Below, piece after piece: positions 28,313 through 36,228 of a DNA stretch of 36,421 nt. Made by a program: the position numbers and the translations under genes. The notes under the pieces are model-generated. The model was not told the DNA's origin. It saw only the letters and a list, made by a program, of their open reading frames with translations, and ran no database searches. The DNA comes from a virus. The stretch is taken from positions 1 to 36,421 of the IMG/VR virus record IMGVR_UViG_3300038701_002576, one strand, 5' to 3'. The stretch's first letter is position 1. Each line of letters begins with the position of its first letter.

Positions 28313-30115
28313 TTAAACTCCTGCTAATCTAGATCTAAGTATAAAATCAATTCTTTCTGCGGTAGAGACCGCATCTTCTCCTGGTTGGGTATAGACATTA
28401 ATGGTATTGCTATTACCAGAGCCAGATGTCGGAACTATCCTTCCTGGTGCATCAGGAATGAATGTCTCAACCCCTCTTTCTCCTACCGTTGTCGGTTGCC
28501 CTACACGTACACGACCACCTACAGCTCTATTCCCACCATTACCTCCAAAGAAGTTAGGCGTCGGGATCTTGACATTCTTAATATCATCAAATGTTTTGTC
28601 TATAAATTCTTTTGCTTCACGGAACGGTTTAGTGATCGCATCCTTAACTTGCCCAAATATCTCGCCAACCCTTTTCTTAAAGGATGTGAATTGATCTATT
28701 GCAGTTAGGACAAAATTCTCCGTAGCCTTCCCCATCTTTACCACACTAGTAACCACCTTTACCCCCACATTAATAAGTTCGACAAAGGCTGCAACTGCGA
28801 TCACAATCGCACCTGCGAGAAGCTTTAATATATTACCTCCTAATTCAAGCAGGAATTTTCCTAACTCTTGTATCTCAGGAAGGAAGGGCTCTAGCTCTGT
28901 CATCAATTCGCCAAAAGACTCTTTTAACTTTTCTACGGATGGCTGTATAACATCCCATGCCAATTTCAAACCCTCAACAACCGTTGTGAAAACACCTCCT
29001 AAGAAGTTTGCAAAACTCACGCCTGTGTCCCATACCTTTGTTAGTACTGTCCTGGTGAACTCAAGTACATTGGCTACATCGTAGAACTGATCCTTAGTTA
29101 GACCTAACTTACCAGCAATGTTGGCTAACATAATATTAGCCGCATCGCCAGACTCAACGAAGATAAATATTCCCTCTGTTAGGATCCTAGTGAAGTCATA
29201 GAGTTCGCGTCCTTTTTCAATCGCTAGCTTAAGACCTTTAACCAGGTTGTTGACTATAGATTTAGCCATAGAGATAATTGCGTCTTTGTTTTCGTTGATA
29301 AACTTTAGAAGTCTTTCTAATACCCCCTTAAATTGATCGAAGAGTCCCCCTTCTTCAATGACGCCAGTTTTACTGATCCCGACAACCTCTAATGCGAACA
29401 AGGTGAACTCATCCTTGAGGTTTGATATGATTCCACCAGCCGTAGCAGATTGCTCATCCATAAGGTTGAAAAATCTACCACCTTCGGAAGTCATTGTCTT
29501 AAATGCTGCGGCAACATCGTCATATGTTATTAACCCTTTAGACATCAAATCATCAACCTCACTTACTGCGACACCTAATTGTTCGGAGAGAAGCTCCCTC
29601 ATTGGAACCCCTGCGTTTACAAATTGAAGCATTTCCCCACCAGCAAGCCTAGTCTTAGCTTTAACTTGACCAAGCGCTAAACCTAACTGTTGAATTGGTA
29701 CACCCAACCCTGCAGAAACATCACCAAGTTGACCTAAGGTACCAATTATCTCCTCGGACTGAAACCCGTAAGCAAGTAGTTGTTTGGCAGACTGTTGTAT
29801 CCCCGTAAGTTCGAAAGGTGTTGTTTTTGCAAAATCTGCCAAGTCACCTAAAAGGGCTTCAGCTTTGCCGGCATCACCAAGCATAGTCTTAAACGCCACA
29901 GAGGTCTGCTCAAGGTCAGTTGCAGCCCTAAGCCCGAATACAGTGGCTGCAGCTGTAGCTGCACCTAAGGATGCGGCTAACCCCAATACTGCAGTCTTTG
30001 CAAATTGTACCCCTTTACCAACTACATTCTTTGCACTGCCCCCTATCTTATTAAAGATACCACTAGCCTGGTCCTTTGCAACAACCTTGATGTTTATTAT
30101 ATTTTCTGCGTTCAT
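28313..30115 (-). CDS. Tape measure protein
   Basis: 600 residues, largely helical. The N-terminal third carries the conserved tape-measure core (TDLEQTSVAFKTMLGDAGKA, FELTGIQQSAKQLLAYGF, GALGQVKAKTRLAGGEMLQF-like). There are hydrophobic segments ~38-62 and ~435-460 and a C-terminal GGRVRVGQPTTVGERGVETF motif typical of the processed end. Tail length scales at about 1.5 angstrom per residue, predicting a short tail near 90 nm. The start overlaps the chaperone gene by 4 bases. Confidence 0.92.
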   Translation of the reverse strand: MNAENIINIKVVAKDQASGIFNKIGGSAKNVVGKGVQFAKTAVLGLAASLGAATAAATVFGLRAATDLEQTSVAFKTMLGDAGKAEALLGDLADFAKTTPFELTGIQQSAKQLLAYGFQSEEIIGTLGQLGDVSAGLGVPIQQLGLALGQVKAKTRLAGGEMLQFVNAGVPMRELLSEQLGVAVSEVDDLMSKGLITYDDVAAAFKTMTSEGGRFFNLMDEQSATAGGIISNLKDEFTLFALEVVGISKTGVIEEGGLFDQFKGVLERLLKFINENKDAIISMAKSIVNNLVKGLKLAIEKGRELYDFTRILTEGIFIFVESGDAANIMLANIAGKLGLTKDQFYDVANVLEFTRTVLTKVWDTGVSFANFLGGVFTTVVEGLKLAWDVIQPSVEKLKESFGELMTELEPFLPEIQELGKFLLELGGNILKLLAGAIVIAVAAFVELINVGVKVVTSVVKMGKATENFVLTAIDQFTSFKKRVGEIFGQVKDAITKPFREAKEFIDKTFDDIKNVKIPTPNFFGGNGGNRAVGGRVRVGQPTTVGERGVETFIPDAPGRIVPTSGSGNSNTINVYTQPGEDAVSTAERIDFILRSRLAGV

Positions 30116-30309
30116 TTGTTTTTTGACTCTTTCTTCTTTACCTCTTCAAATAATGAATGTATTTCAAACATAGCTTCTATGTGCTCGTTGCTCGTTTTAC
30201 AGAAATCCTCATACTCTATATAACCAAAAACTCTCGTATAGTAGTAGTACCCAACCCTGGTTTCATCTTCTGGATCTAAAACAATGGAGCGATCATGGTA
30301 CTTGATCAC
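30112..30309 (-). CDS. Tail assembly chaperone, frameshift extension (gpT-like)
   Basis: 65 residues if read alone from GTG at 30309 (IKYHDRSIVLDPEDETRVGY...), but the frame is open upstream through RLADLRG to the A-run at 30330-30337. It therefore most likely is the -1 frameshift extension of the 30324-30668 gene, as in lambda gpG-gpGT. The acidic/aromatic N-terminal part is followed by a Lys-rich end (FEEVKKKESKNK). It chaperones the tape measure encoded next. Confidence 0.8.
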   Translation of the reverse strand: MIKYHDRSIVLDPEDETRVGYYYYTRVFGYIEYEDFCKTSNEHIEAMFEIHSLFEEVKKKESKNK

Positions 30310-30323
30310 CCCCCTTAGATCCG

Positions 30324-30668
30324 CTAGTCTTTTTTTTCTAAAGTTCCCGCTACAACCTGTACTATTTGCTTTATATCAGTAATCTCTAAGTGTTCAAGCA
30401 TTGATGGTTTGAAGTCTACCTCTGTACTATTTTCTGGATTCCATATTTTACCACCTACTATGCTGGGTTTTATAAAATCAATCATCTTCTCTATATAAAC
30501 AAGCTCGTTTATTTCTTCTCCTTTGTTCTTCTTCTTATCCAGTTTAGCTATCTCACTGTAAAACTTTTGTACCTCTCTATATCCTTTAGAATACAGATCG
30601 ATTGTTGCTTGTCTATCATCAGGATAGTAGCCATCCATACTGAATGTTTTTTTCTTTTTTGGAACCAT
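30324..30668 (-). CDS. Tail assembly chaperone, first product (gpG-like)
   Basis: 114 residues (MVPKKKKTFSMDGYYPDDRQ...), helical, basic, ending VQVVAGTLEKKD. It lies between the major tail protein and tape measure genes and overlaps a frameshift ORF, which defines the gpG role although the sequence family was not recognised. Unshifted product predominates in such systems and shifted product bridges tape measure and tube protein. Confidence 0.8.
   Translation of the reverse strand: MVPKKKKTFSMDGYYPDDRQATIDLYSKGYREVQKFYSEIAKLDKKKNKGEEINELVYIEKMIDFIKPSIVGGKIWNPENSTEVDFKPSMLEHLEITDIKQIVQVVAGTLEKKD
30330..30337 (-). other. Programmed -1 frameshift slippery site
   Basis: On the minus strand GAAAAAAAAGAC gives an A8 run 4-11 bases before the stop of the first chaperone gene. 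Slipping one base back at AAA-AAA joins EKK to RLADLRGVIKYHD. The downstream ORF is in the -1 frame, by coordinate phase. This is the conserved tail-chaperone frameshift position. Confidence 0.8.
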
Positions 30669-30695
30669 GGTACCTCTTTATAATAAATAAATATA

Positions 30696-30757
30696 GTTAA
30701 CCCTTAGGTTGCGCCTGGCCAAGAGGTACTTAGACCAAGCACCAACTAAGGGCTAAC
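30696..30757 (-). terminator. Long hairpin between major tail protein and chaperone genes
   Basis: Outer arms pair in 14 of 16 positions (GTTAACCCTTAGGTTG, 30696-30711, with CCAACTAAGGGCTAAC, 30742-30757). In the minus-strand transcript it follows the major tail gene's stop by 9 bases and is followed by TATATTTATTTATTA. It probably gives partial termination or a stable 3' end, so that tail tube protein is made in excess over chaperones. Confidence 0.65.
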
Positions 30758-30765
30758 TTGTTAGA

Positions 30766-31761
30766 TTAATAACTAGCTACAGCGTTTGTAATAGTAAACT
30801 TAGCTGGCGCATCTGTAATTCCAGGTTGATCGACTGGATTCAACGTGAAACTCTGTGTTACTGCCTCATTTGGGTCACCTTCATACGGAGTGTGCTCACC
30901 TACATTAGCAGAAGGATATTCCAATACAATACTAGGGTTAGTGTTAGCCACACTACCTGTTACTTCCCTATTAGTATCAGTGATAGTTATATCGTATTTT
31001 TTTAGTGTATTGTCCTTATAATCGGCTAAGATATCGTTATTAGACATCAATGCTGTAACTTCTGTGCTGTAATCATCTGCGGTTAAGAAGAATTGTGTTC
31101 GGTCTTCACTACCTAATTCATATGCTAGGGAGTCATCTAAAGTACCAAATGTATGGTTAGCATTCACTGTCAGTACACTAAATGCAGATTTTGCACCATC
31201 TTCATCACCATAGTTGAATACAACATTCTTCCCAACAAACTCATTAATAGCACCTGTGAAAGAGTTTGTTACAGCACCTGTAACAGGGAAATCACCTACT
31301 GCAGTACCTGTAACACGTACAAACCCTTGGTCAAAGATGAAGTTTAAATCTTGTAGTAAAACATCAGACATGATGTAATCATTCCTATTATCATCCTGCA
31401 GAAAGAGTGTATAGTAATTGTTAGTACTGTTAGTGTAAGTCAGCACGTGTTCGTACACAACAGTCTCTCCTGCTGCTGCTGCCGGTGTATCTGTATACCT
31501 TTGAAGTAGCAATAGAGGTAAAACATCCTCATCTACCTTCACTTCAAAAGGAAATTCACCTCCAACGATAGTCGTTTTATAAGCGTTATTCATATAACTT
31601 GAACCTGTTGCAGCTGTATTTGCTTCCTTTTGCACTATTGGATTGATACGGGCATTTGCCCCCTGTACCGCTAGCGTATATGTAGGGGTAGCTTCAGGTG
31701 TATTAAAAGTGTCCTGTTTAGCGATCCCCATTGTTAGGATTCTTCCTATTCCGTTTGCCAT
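30766..31761 (-). CDS. Major tail (tube) protein
   Basis: 331 residues. MANGIGRILTMGIAKQDTFN is a tube-protein-type start; the protein is Thr/Asn/Val rich and beta throughout, with a C-terminal extra domain (SIVLEYPSANVGEHTPYEGD...SFTLNPVDQP). It sits after the tail terminator gene and before the chaperone pair, with a strong AAGGAG ribosome site, fitting the most abundant tail protein. Longer than the ~200-residue minimum, so it carries a surface domain. Confidence 0.82.
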   Translation of the reverse strand: MANGIGRILTMGIAKQDTFNTPEATPTYTLAVQGANARINPIVQKEANTAATGSSYMNNAYKTTIVGGEFPFEVKVDEDVLPLLLLQRYTDTPAAAAGETVVYEHVLTYTNSTNNYYTLFLQDDNRNDYIMSDVLLQDLNFIFDQGFVRVTGTAVGDFPVTGAVTNSFTGAINEFVGKNVVFNYGDEDGAKSAFSVLTVNANHTFGTLDDSLAYELGSEDRTQFFLTADDYSTEVTALMSNNDILADYKDNTLKKYDITITDTNREVTGSVANTNPSIVLEYPSANVGEHTPYEGDPNEAVTQSFTLNPVDQPGITDAPAKFTITNAVASY

Positions 31762-31763
31762 TT

Positions 31764-31922
31764 TTATTTCTCCTTATTAGTTATTAAATTTTCCTTAATC
31801 TTTATAAATTCTTTATTTGCCTCTATCTGAGATGTGCTAAGTACTATGTACTTACGGCCCAAGATGTAACAAGTGTAAGACCTCTTGTCTTCTTTTTTTG
31901 TTTCCTTTTTTTTCTTTGCCAT
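31764..31922 (-). CDS. Small basic protein between tail genes
   Basis: 52 residues, MAKKKKETKKEDKRSYTCYI then LGRKYIVLSTSQIEANKEFI. Lys-rich N-terminus and short alpha/beta remainder. It ends 2 bases before the major tail protein ATG and its last codons supply that gene's AAGGAG ribosome site, so the two are coupled. Function unknown. Confidence 0.62.
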   Translation of the reverse strand: MAKKKKETKKEDKRSYTCYILGRKYIVLSTSQIEANKEFIKIKENLITNKEK

Positions 31923-31938
31923 TAATATATTCTAATAT

Positions 31939-32427
31939 CTAATTAGCTCTAGGGTCAACTAGAACCGAAACGTTAAACCTTATTACAAGTAGCAACTCGA
32001 CACCTCCAACACCATCTCTAAGGCCGAAAGCAGGGTTGCTTATATCTACCTTTAGTACCTGAAAGTCGTTTGCGTTCTTATCTGTTAATGTACCCAGGTT
32101 ATTTGGTATCTTAGATAGATAATCAACCTGTCTATCGTACATATGCAAGAGTTTAGAAACCTTGTCAGACCCCTCTGTAGCATCTGTTGCAGCCTCTAGA
32201 AAGGCCGGAACCGTAGCAATGAACCCATAGACGCGCCTGTCATCATTTGCACCTAATACCGTGTAGTCAGGAGTATCTGGCAACAGCACACAGCTATATT
32301 CTGGTTGGTCAAACCCTGTATACCAAGAAGAAACACCTGTAAATAAACCACCACCTTCTTCAAAGTTCAATGCTGCAAAATCAGTGAGGAGTTTTTGATA
32401 AATGGTATCACCATAGTAAATGCTCAT
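31939..32427 (-). CDS. Tail terminator/completion protein candidate
   Basis: 162 residues (MSIYYGDTIYQKLLTDFAAL...), alpha/beta with a long helix in DKVSKLLHMYDRQVDYLSKI and a beta C-terminus GGVELLLVIRFNVSVL, the usual pattern of gpU/HK97 gp11-like tail terminators. Position directly before the tail tube genes and 4-base overlap with the gp10-like gene support it. Confidence 0.68.
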   Translation of the reverse strand: MSIYYGDTIYQKLLTDFAALNFEEGGGLFTGVSSWYTGFDQPEYSCVLLPDTPDYTVLGANDDRRVYGFIATVPAFLEAATDATEGSDKVSKLLHMYDRQVDYLSKIPNNLGTLTDKNANDFQVLKVDISNPAFGLRDGVGGVELLLVIRFNVSVLVDPRAN

Positions 32428-32930
32428 ACTTTTATTCTACCATCTAGAATGGGTTGAAGTATATTAGAAGCTGTCTTTGCTGCAACCTTTTGTGTATCCT
32501 CTGTAGCACGAGTAGCGAATTTGTTTGGCCTAATGCCCCCCAGCCGCCCTATATCACCTGATCGGACCCTACCTCTCGTATAACCAAAGTCTGCAGCCCC
32601 TTTTAATCTTCCAGTCCCTCTGTGTAATGCAACAGGGTATGCTTCACCTCTGTCATTAACCGCATTAGTCCTAATCAACCGTTCCCCCTTTTTAGGCCTT
32701 GTGACTCTTACCTGCCTTCTTAATTCACCATCATCAACAGGTGATTGTAGCTTATAGTTTCTCTCTGCCACTGTAGCAACGCCCCTTAACATCCGATCAC
32801 CTATTCTACCCATCTCAACTTTGCTGTTAGTTAGTAACGCCTCCACTGATGGTGTGAAATTAAAGTCAACTTGGAATCCTATCTTACCTGAACTTGTTTG
32901 GGTTAGAGGTAATCCTCTTAACTTTGCCAT
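32424..32930 (-). CDS. HK97 gp10-like neck/tail-joining protein
   Basis: 168 residues. Features of the HK97-gp10 family are an N-terminal helix (SKVEMGRIGDRMLRGVATVA), SPVDDGELRRQVRV and a basic C-terminal part. The RPNKFATRATEDTQKVA stretch resembles the usual F-x-x-A/P ending before the last helix. It probably sits at the head-tail interface. ATG overlaps the previous stop (TAATG). Confidence 0.78.
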   Translation of the reverse strand: MAKLRGLPLTQTSSGKIGFQVDFNFTPSVEALLTNSKVEMGRIGDRMLRGVATVAERNYKLQSPVDDGELRRQVRVTRPKKGERLIRTNAVNDRGEAYPVALHRGTGRLKGAADFGYTRGRVRSGDIGRLGGIRPNKFATRATEDTQKVAAKTASNILQPILDGRIKV

Positions 32931-33250
32931 TATTTCAAATAGACACGTAATCTAAGGTGTGAATCACTATCATCCACAAAATCATTGTAATTACTTAGTC
33001 CAGCAACGAAGTAGTCTTCCCCATTGATAACAATCTTATCAGCCTTGTTAACTGATATATCCTCATCAATGTATAAGTTGAATTCTTTACCAAAGCGACT
33101 TTCGTTGATTAATTGAGATTTATCTCTAACAGGATGTAGAAAACCTGAACCAGAAGTTATGATCGATTCAGTACCATGGCTTGTTGCAGTTCCTTGACTT
33201 AACCTTCTCTGCTCCCATGAAATGTTGAAGAAGTCAGTGATAACACTCAC
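32930..33250 (-). CDS. Head closure (stopper) protein candidate
   Basis: 106 residues from GTG at 33250 (SVITDFFNISWEQRRLSQGT...), preceded by AGGAGGG and overlapping the upstream stop (GTGA). Beta-rich with DKIVINGEDYFVAGL, typical of SPP1 gp16/HK97-type closure proteins that seal the portal exit. Order between connector and gp10-like genes supports it. Confidence 0.7.
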   Translation of the reverse strand: MSVITDFFNISWEQRRLSQGTATSHGTESIITSGSGFLHPVRDKSQLINESRFGKEFNLYIDEDISVNKADKIVINGEDYFVAGLSNYNDFVDDSDSHLRLRVYLK

Positions 33251-33906
33251 ACTTCCCTCCTGTATTTATCCAAGATTATTGTATTCGAAGCAATATACCT
33301 CTTTACTATGGACGTTCCTCCAGAAGCAGATGTATTAACAACTTGTGTTGTATCACCATAGCTTACACTGAAGTCACCTATCTTCTTAGAAACAACATTC
33401 GCACTGCCACTCTTAGATGTCTCCCCGCTTGTGCTGTAACGGTCCTTAACACCCTCTAGAATCACAGCCTTTAGATCTTCGGGGGCAACAGGGCCAGGTG
33501 CACCATAACCACCAGTATAATCGATCTGGAGGCGATTTCTAGAATCATCTTTATAAACCAAGAACTCGATAGTACCAGAATCTCCGTTGACTACATAGTC
33601 AGCACTGTTGAGGGTTTCACCATTGGCGGTGATTGTGATCGTCTCTCCTGTTGCGATAGGCCAAACATCAACAGAGGCCACGGGAGTTATGCCTCTCTCG
33701 TATAAACGAGGGTTATAATAGGGGTCGTTAATAGGGTTCCAATATTTCAACACCTCATCAGTTACAACCGCAACCTCAAAGTTCCTTCCGCAGTATGCTG
33801 AGATTTCTGCCTCTATGTACCCAATGATGGACTCAACCAAGGTTTGATCTGAGTCATCTGGTAGCCCTAGATATTCCTTAGCTTCGGTGTATGTAACTAG
33901 TGACAT
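33247..33906 (-). CDS. Head-tail connector/adaptor protein
   Basis: 219 residues. MSLVTYTEAKEYLGLPDDSD then IIGYIEAEISAYCGRNFEV is the phage gp6-like connector pattern, and VAPEDLKAVILEGVKDRYST forms the second helix pair. The extra C-terminal ~70 residues (SKKIGDFSVSYGDTTQV) are common in this family. It forms the ring under the portal. Leader CTAAATACAT, no Shine-Dalgarno. Confidence 0.85.
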   Translation of the reverse strand: MSLVTYTEAKEYLGLPDDSDQTLVESIIGYIEAEISAYCGRNFEVAVVTDEVLKYWNPINDPYYNPRLYERGITPVASVDVWPIATGETITITANGETLNSADYVVNGDSGTIEFLVYKDDSRNRLQIDYTGGYGAPGPVAPEDLKAVILEGVKDRYSTSGETSKSGSANVVSKKIGDFSVSYGDTTQVVNTSASGGTSIVKRYIASNTIILDKYRREV

Positions 33907-33919
33907 ATGTATTTAGTAA

Positions 33920-34105
33920 TTATTTAGTTCTTTTTCTCGTCTTACCTGGTTTAGTCTTAGTCTTTCTTGGTGTTGGTTTTTTAATCTCAACAACTTCACT
34001 TTTAATAGCCTCGAATACCTTTTCTTCAATTTCGTATTCCTGGCCACCTATATATCTAACGCCTAGATAACTAAACTGGTTTTTTGCTTTTATTTTAATT
34101 GCCAT
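33920..34105 (-). CDS. Small basic virion-cluster protein
   Basis: 61 residues: MAIKIKAKNQFSYLGVRYIG, GGQEYEIEEKVFEAIKSEVV, then a Lys/Arg/Pro/Thr-rich tail. Such short proteins with a 35-residue beta domain and basic tail commonly follow the capsid gene in siphophages; role unknown. A strong hairpin at 34110-34129 stands immediately before its start. Confidence 0.68.
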   Translation of the reverse strand: MAIKIKAKNQFSYLGVRYIGGQEYEIEEKVFEAIKSEVVEIKKPTPRKTKTKPGKTRKRTK

Positions 34106-34109
34106 AGGT

Positions 34110-34129
34110 GAGGGGGCCGAAACCCCCTC
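34110..34129 (-). terminator. GC hairpin after the capsid gene
   Basis: A perfect 7-bp stem GAGGGGG / CCCCCTC with a 6-base loop, 15 bases beyond the capsid stop and 4 bases before the next ATG. No U-tract follows, so it more likely protects the capsid mRNA 3' end or limits translation of the next gene than terminates. Confidence 0.6.
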
Positions 34130-34144
34130 CAGCTATAACAACTA

Positions 34145-35377
34145 CTATGAAGCAGCAGTTCTTAAGAACATAATGTTCTCTGGTAAAGTAACAGCATGAC
34201 CTGTTCTCTTAATACCACGTAGCATTCGTCCACCTGTTTCATTTAAGTTAACGCTGTTGAACGTACCAGCATTAATTACTTCAAATTCAACACCTAGTCT
34301 ATCACCAATCACTAATGTCTTACTTAAGTCAGCAATGAATGCGAACTTAGTAGAAACAGCAGTATCAGAAAGTTGAGGCAACATGTTGTTACCTGCACCA
34401 TCAGTATCACCGATTTCTACAACTTCAAGACCTGCAACACGAGTAATTCGACCATTTTCATAACCAATCTTTGCCATCTCTTGGTAACCAACAGAAGCAG
34501 TTACTCTAGCGCTAACAGCAGCTAGAATGTCAGGAGAAAGATAAAGTTTAGCGTTCATTGCTCGGCTCATACCTAGTGTTTTGAGTGCTGCAAAAGCATT
34601 CTCAATATCACCTGCAGTCATATCAGTAAAGTCTACACTACCTGAAGTAGTAGAACCACCTAGGTCATAGTTATTAGTACCTGTTACCTGAAGAAGACCT
34701 TCAGAACCGGCAACAGCTGAGTTTAAGAAGAAATATTGTTCTTCACGAGCGAAAGCTTCAGCGAACTCTTCTCTTAGTTCTGCTAGAACATTGATTTCAG
34801 AATCCTGTTCTAACTCATAAGTCCAGTTTGTACCACCAATGTATCCACGAGCTGTAATTGTTCTTTCAGTGAATGTTGGTTCACTTGCTGTAAGACCTGT
34901 ATTTTCACCAGGAACAGAAACAGTTACTTTAGTGTCTAATTCATTTAGTTTCACTACACCAGCATTCATTGTTCGAACTTTTGCGTTTTGTCTCAACTGA
35001 GAATATGATTCCATATTCTTGATTAAGTCTGTGGCAAATTCTGTTGGAACAATTGCAGAATCATCGGAAGTGTTTAGAGTTTTCCCGTAGCGAGAACCCC
35101 AAGCACTCTTAGATACTTCAATAGCCTTTTCTTTATTACCTTCAGAAAGGTGTTTGAAGAATTGACCTGTTTTACTCATTTTTTCAGCAACTTCTGCTTT
35201 AGCAGCATCAACCGCTTTACCAGAGAAGTTAGCTTTCTTAGCGAATTTAGCGCTGTTCTCTAGTCCTTTTTTGTATGCTTCATCAATAACATTGATCAAG
35301 TCAGAAGTCAGAGGGATATCTACACCCTTTTCTTCTACTTTCTCAACTTGTGGAGCGTCTTTTTGTGTATCTGACAT
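34145..35377 (-). CDS. Major capsid protein (HK97 fold)
   Basis: 410 residues. The helical N-terminal ~115 residues (delta/scaffold domain, rich in Lys/Glu/Ala) precede the shell: ATDLIKNMESYSQLRQNAKV, WTYELEQDSEINVLAELREE for the spine and P-domain, LYLSPDILAAVSARVTASVG, and the C-terminal RMLRGIKRTGHAVTLPENIM. Cleavage by the adjacent protease probably falls near residue 100-115. Order protease-capsid-connector is standard. Confidence 0.93.
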   Translation of the reverse strand: MSDTQKDAPQVEKVEEKGVDIPLTSDLINVIDEAYKKGLENSAKFAKKANFSGKAVDAAKAEVAEKMSKTGQFFKHLSEGNKEKAIEVSKSAWGSRYGKTLNTSDDSAIVPTEFATDLIKNMESYSQLRQNAKVRTMNAGVVKLNELDTKVTVSVPGENTGLTASEPTFTERTITARGYIGGTNWTYELEQDSEINVLAELREEFAEAFAREEQYFFLNSAVAGSEGLLQVTGTNNYDLGGSTTSGSVDFTDMTAGDIENAFAALKTLGMSRAMNAKLYLSPDILAAVSARVTASVGYQEMAKIGYENGRITRVAGLEVVEIGDTDGAGNNMLPQLSDTAVSTKFAFIADLSKTLVIGDRLGVEFEVINAGTFNSVNLNETGGRMLRGIKRTGHAVTLPENIMFLRTAAS

Positions 35378-35415
35378 TTTATTAGTTAAAGAATTAATAT
35401 AAATTTCTGTACCCC

Positions 35416-36192
35416 TTACCTTTGTTGTTCAATAACAGCCTGAACCAAGCTTTTGTAGTCTCTGAATCTGGCTGTCTGGGTCTCAGTTTTAGGAAGCTCT
35501 TGGGTCTCAACAACTTCTACCTGACTCTTTAACTTACTTAATAATACATGATGAAGGCTTTCTAGATCAAGTAATTCATCTCCAGAGGCTTCAATCTCTA
35601 GGAGTTCACGCACCTCTTTAGCAAATGATCGGTACTTTTTAATCTTCGGGTGTATGTCCTCGTAGTTATTCAGCTTAACATTAAGTTTATCAATACTTTC
35701 TAAATCCTTTGACTTGATTACTTGAGCCTTAGGGTTAGCAGGTACATTCACAGAACTTAACTCATAAAGCACCCATTGGTTAATAGCCCTCTTTTGATGA
35801 TCATACTCCATAACACCGAATCCGATGGATACCGGAAGTATATGGTCGGGATCATCTGCTATGGCTTTAACCGCACGGCCTGCTTCTGTATCAACGAACT
35901 TAATCTCACCTACGACAGTGTCACCATCTACACGTGTATTGAGTACTGTGCCTAATCTTGTATCAACAGTTCTCCCACTTTGATCATGTGCATCGATAAA
36001 TACTATAGGATCACCTACATTTGTGAAGCCAGATACCATAACTATTTCTTCATCACGGTCATATATCTCTTTTGTAAGGACGACTTTATAAGTTTCCTTT
36101 GCTTTTGTAATTAATCCTAATTTTCTAACGGTAGGTATTTCACCTTCTCCGCTTTTATATGCCTTGAAGGCTTTGTTTAAATCTTTTGCCAT
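35416..36192 (-). CDS. Prohead protease (HK97-type, S78)
   Basis: 258 residues. Core motifs are VVLTKEIYDRDEEIVMVSGF, FIDAHDQSG with H69, DDPDHILPVSIGFGV with S122 and YELSSVNVPANPKA, which give the His/Ser residues and closing signature of S78 prohead proteases. The C-terminal ~100 residues are helical and may help scaffolding. It cuts the capsid N-terminus during maturation. A fibre gene lies immediately upstream in transcription order, so portal and protease are far apart. Confidence 0.92.
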   Translation of the reverse strand: MAKDLNKAFKAYKSGEGEIPTVRKLGLITKAKETYKVVLTKEIYDRDEEIVMVSGFTNVGDPIVFIDAHDQSGRTVDTRLGTVLNTRVDGDTVVGEIKFVDTEAGRAVKAIADDPDHILPVSIGFGVMEYDHQKRAINQWVLYELSSVNVPANPKAQVIKSKDLESIDKLNVKLNNYEDIHPKIKKYRSFAKEVRELLEIEASGDELLDLESLHHVLLSKLKSQVEVVETQELPKTETQTARFRDYKSLVQAVIEQQR

Positions 36193-36228
36193 ATTATTAT
36201 TTTCCCATTAAATGTAAGTAAAGGTCAA

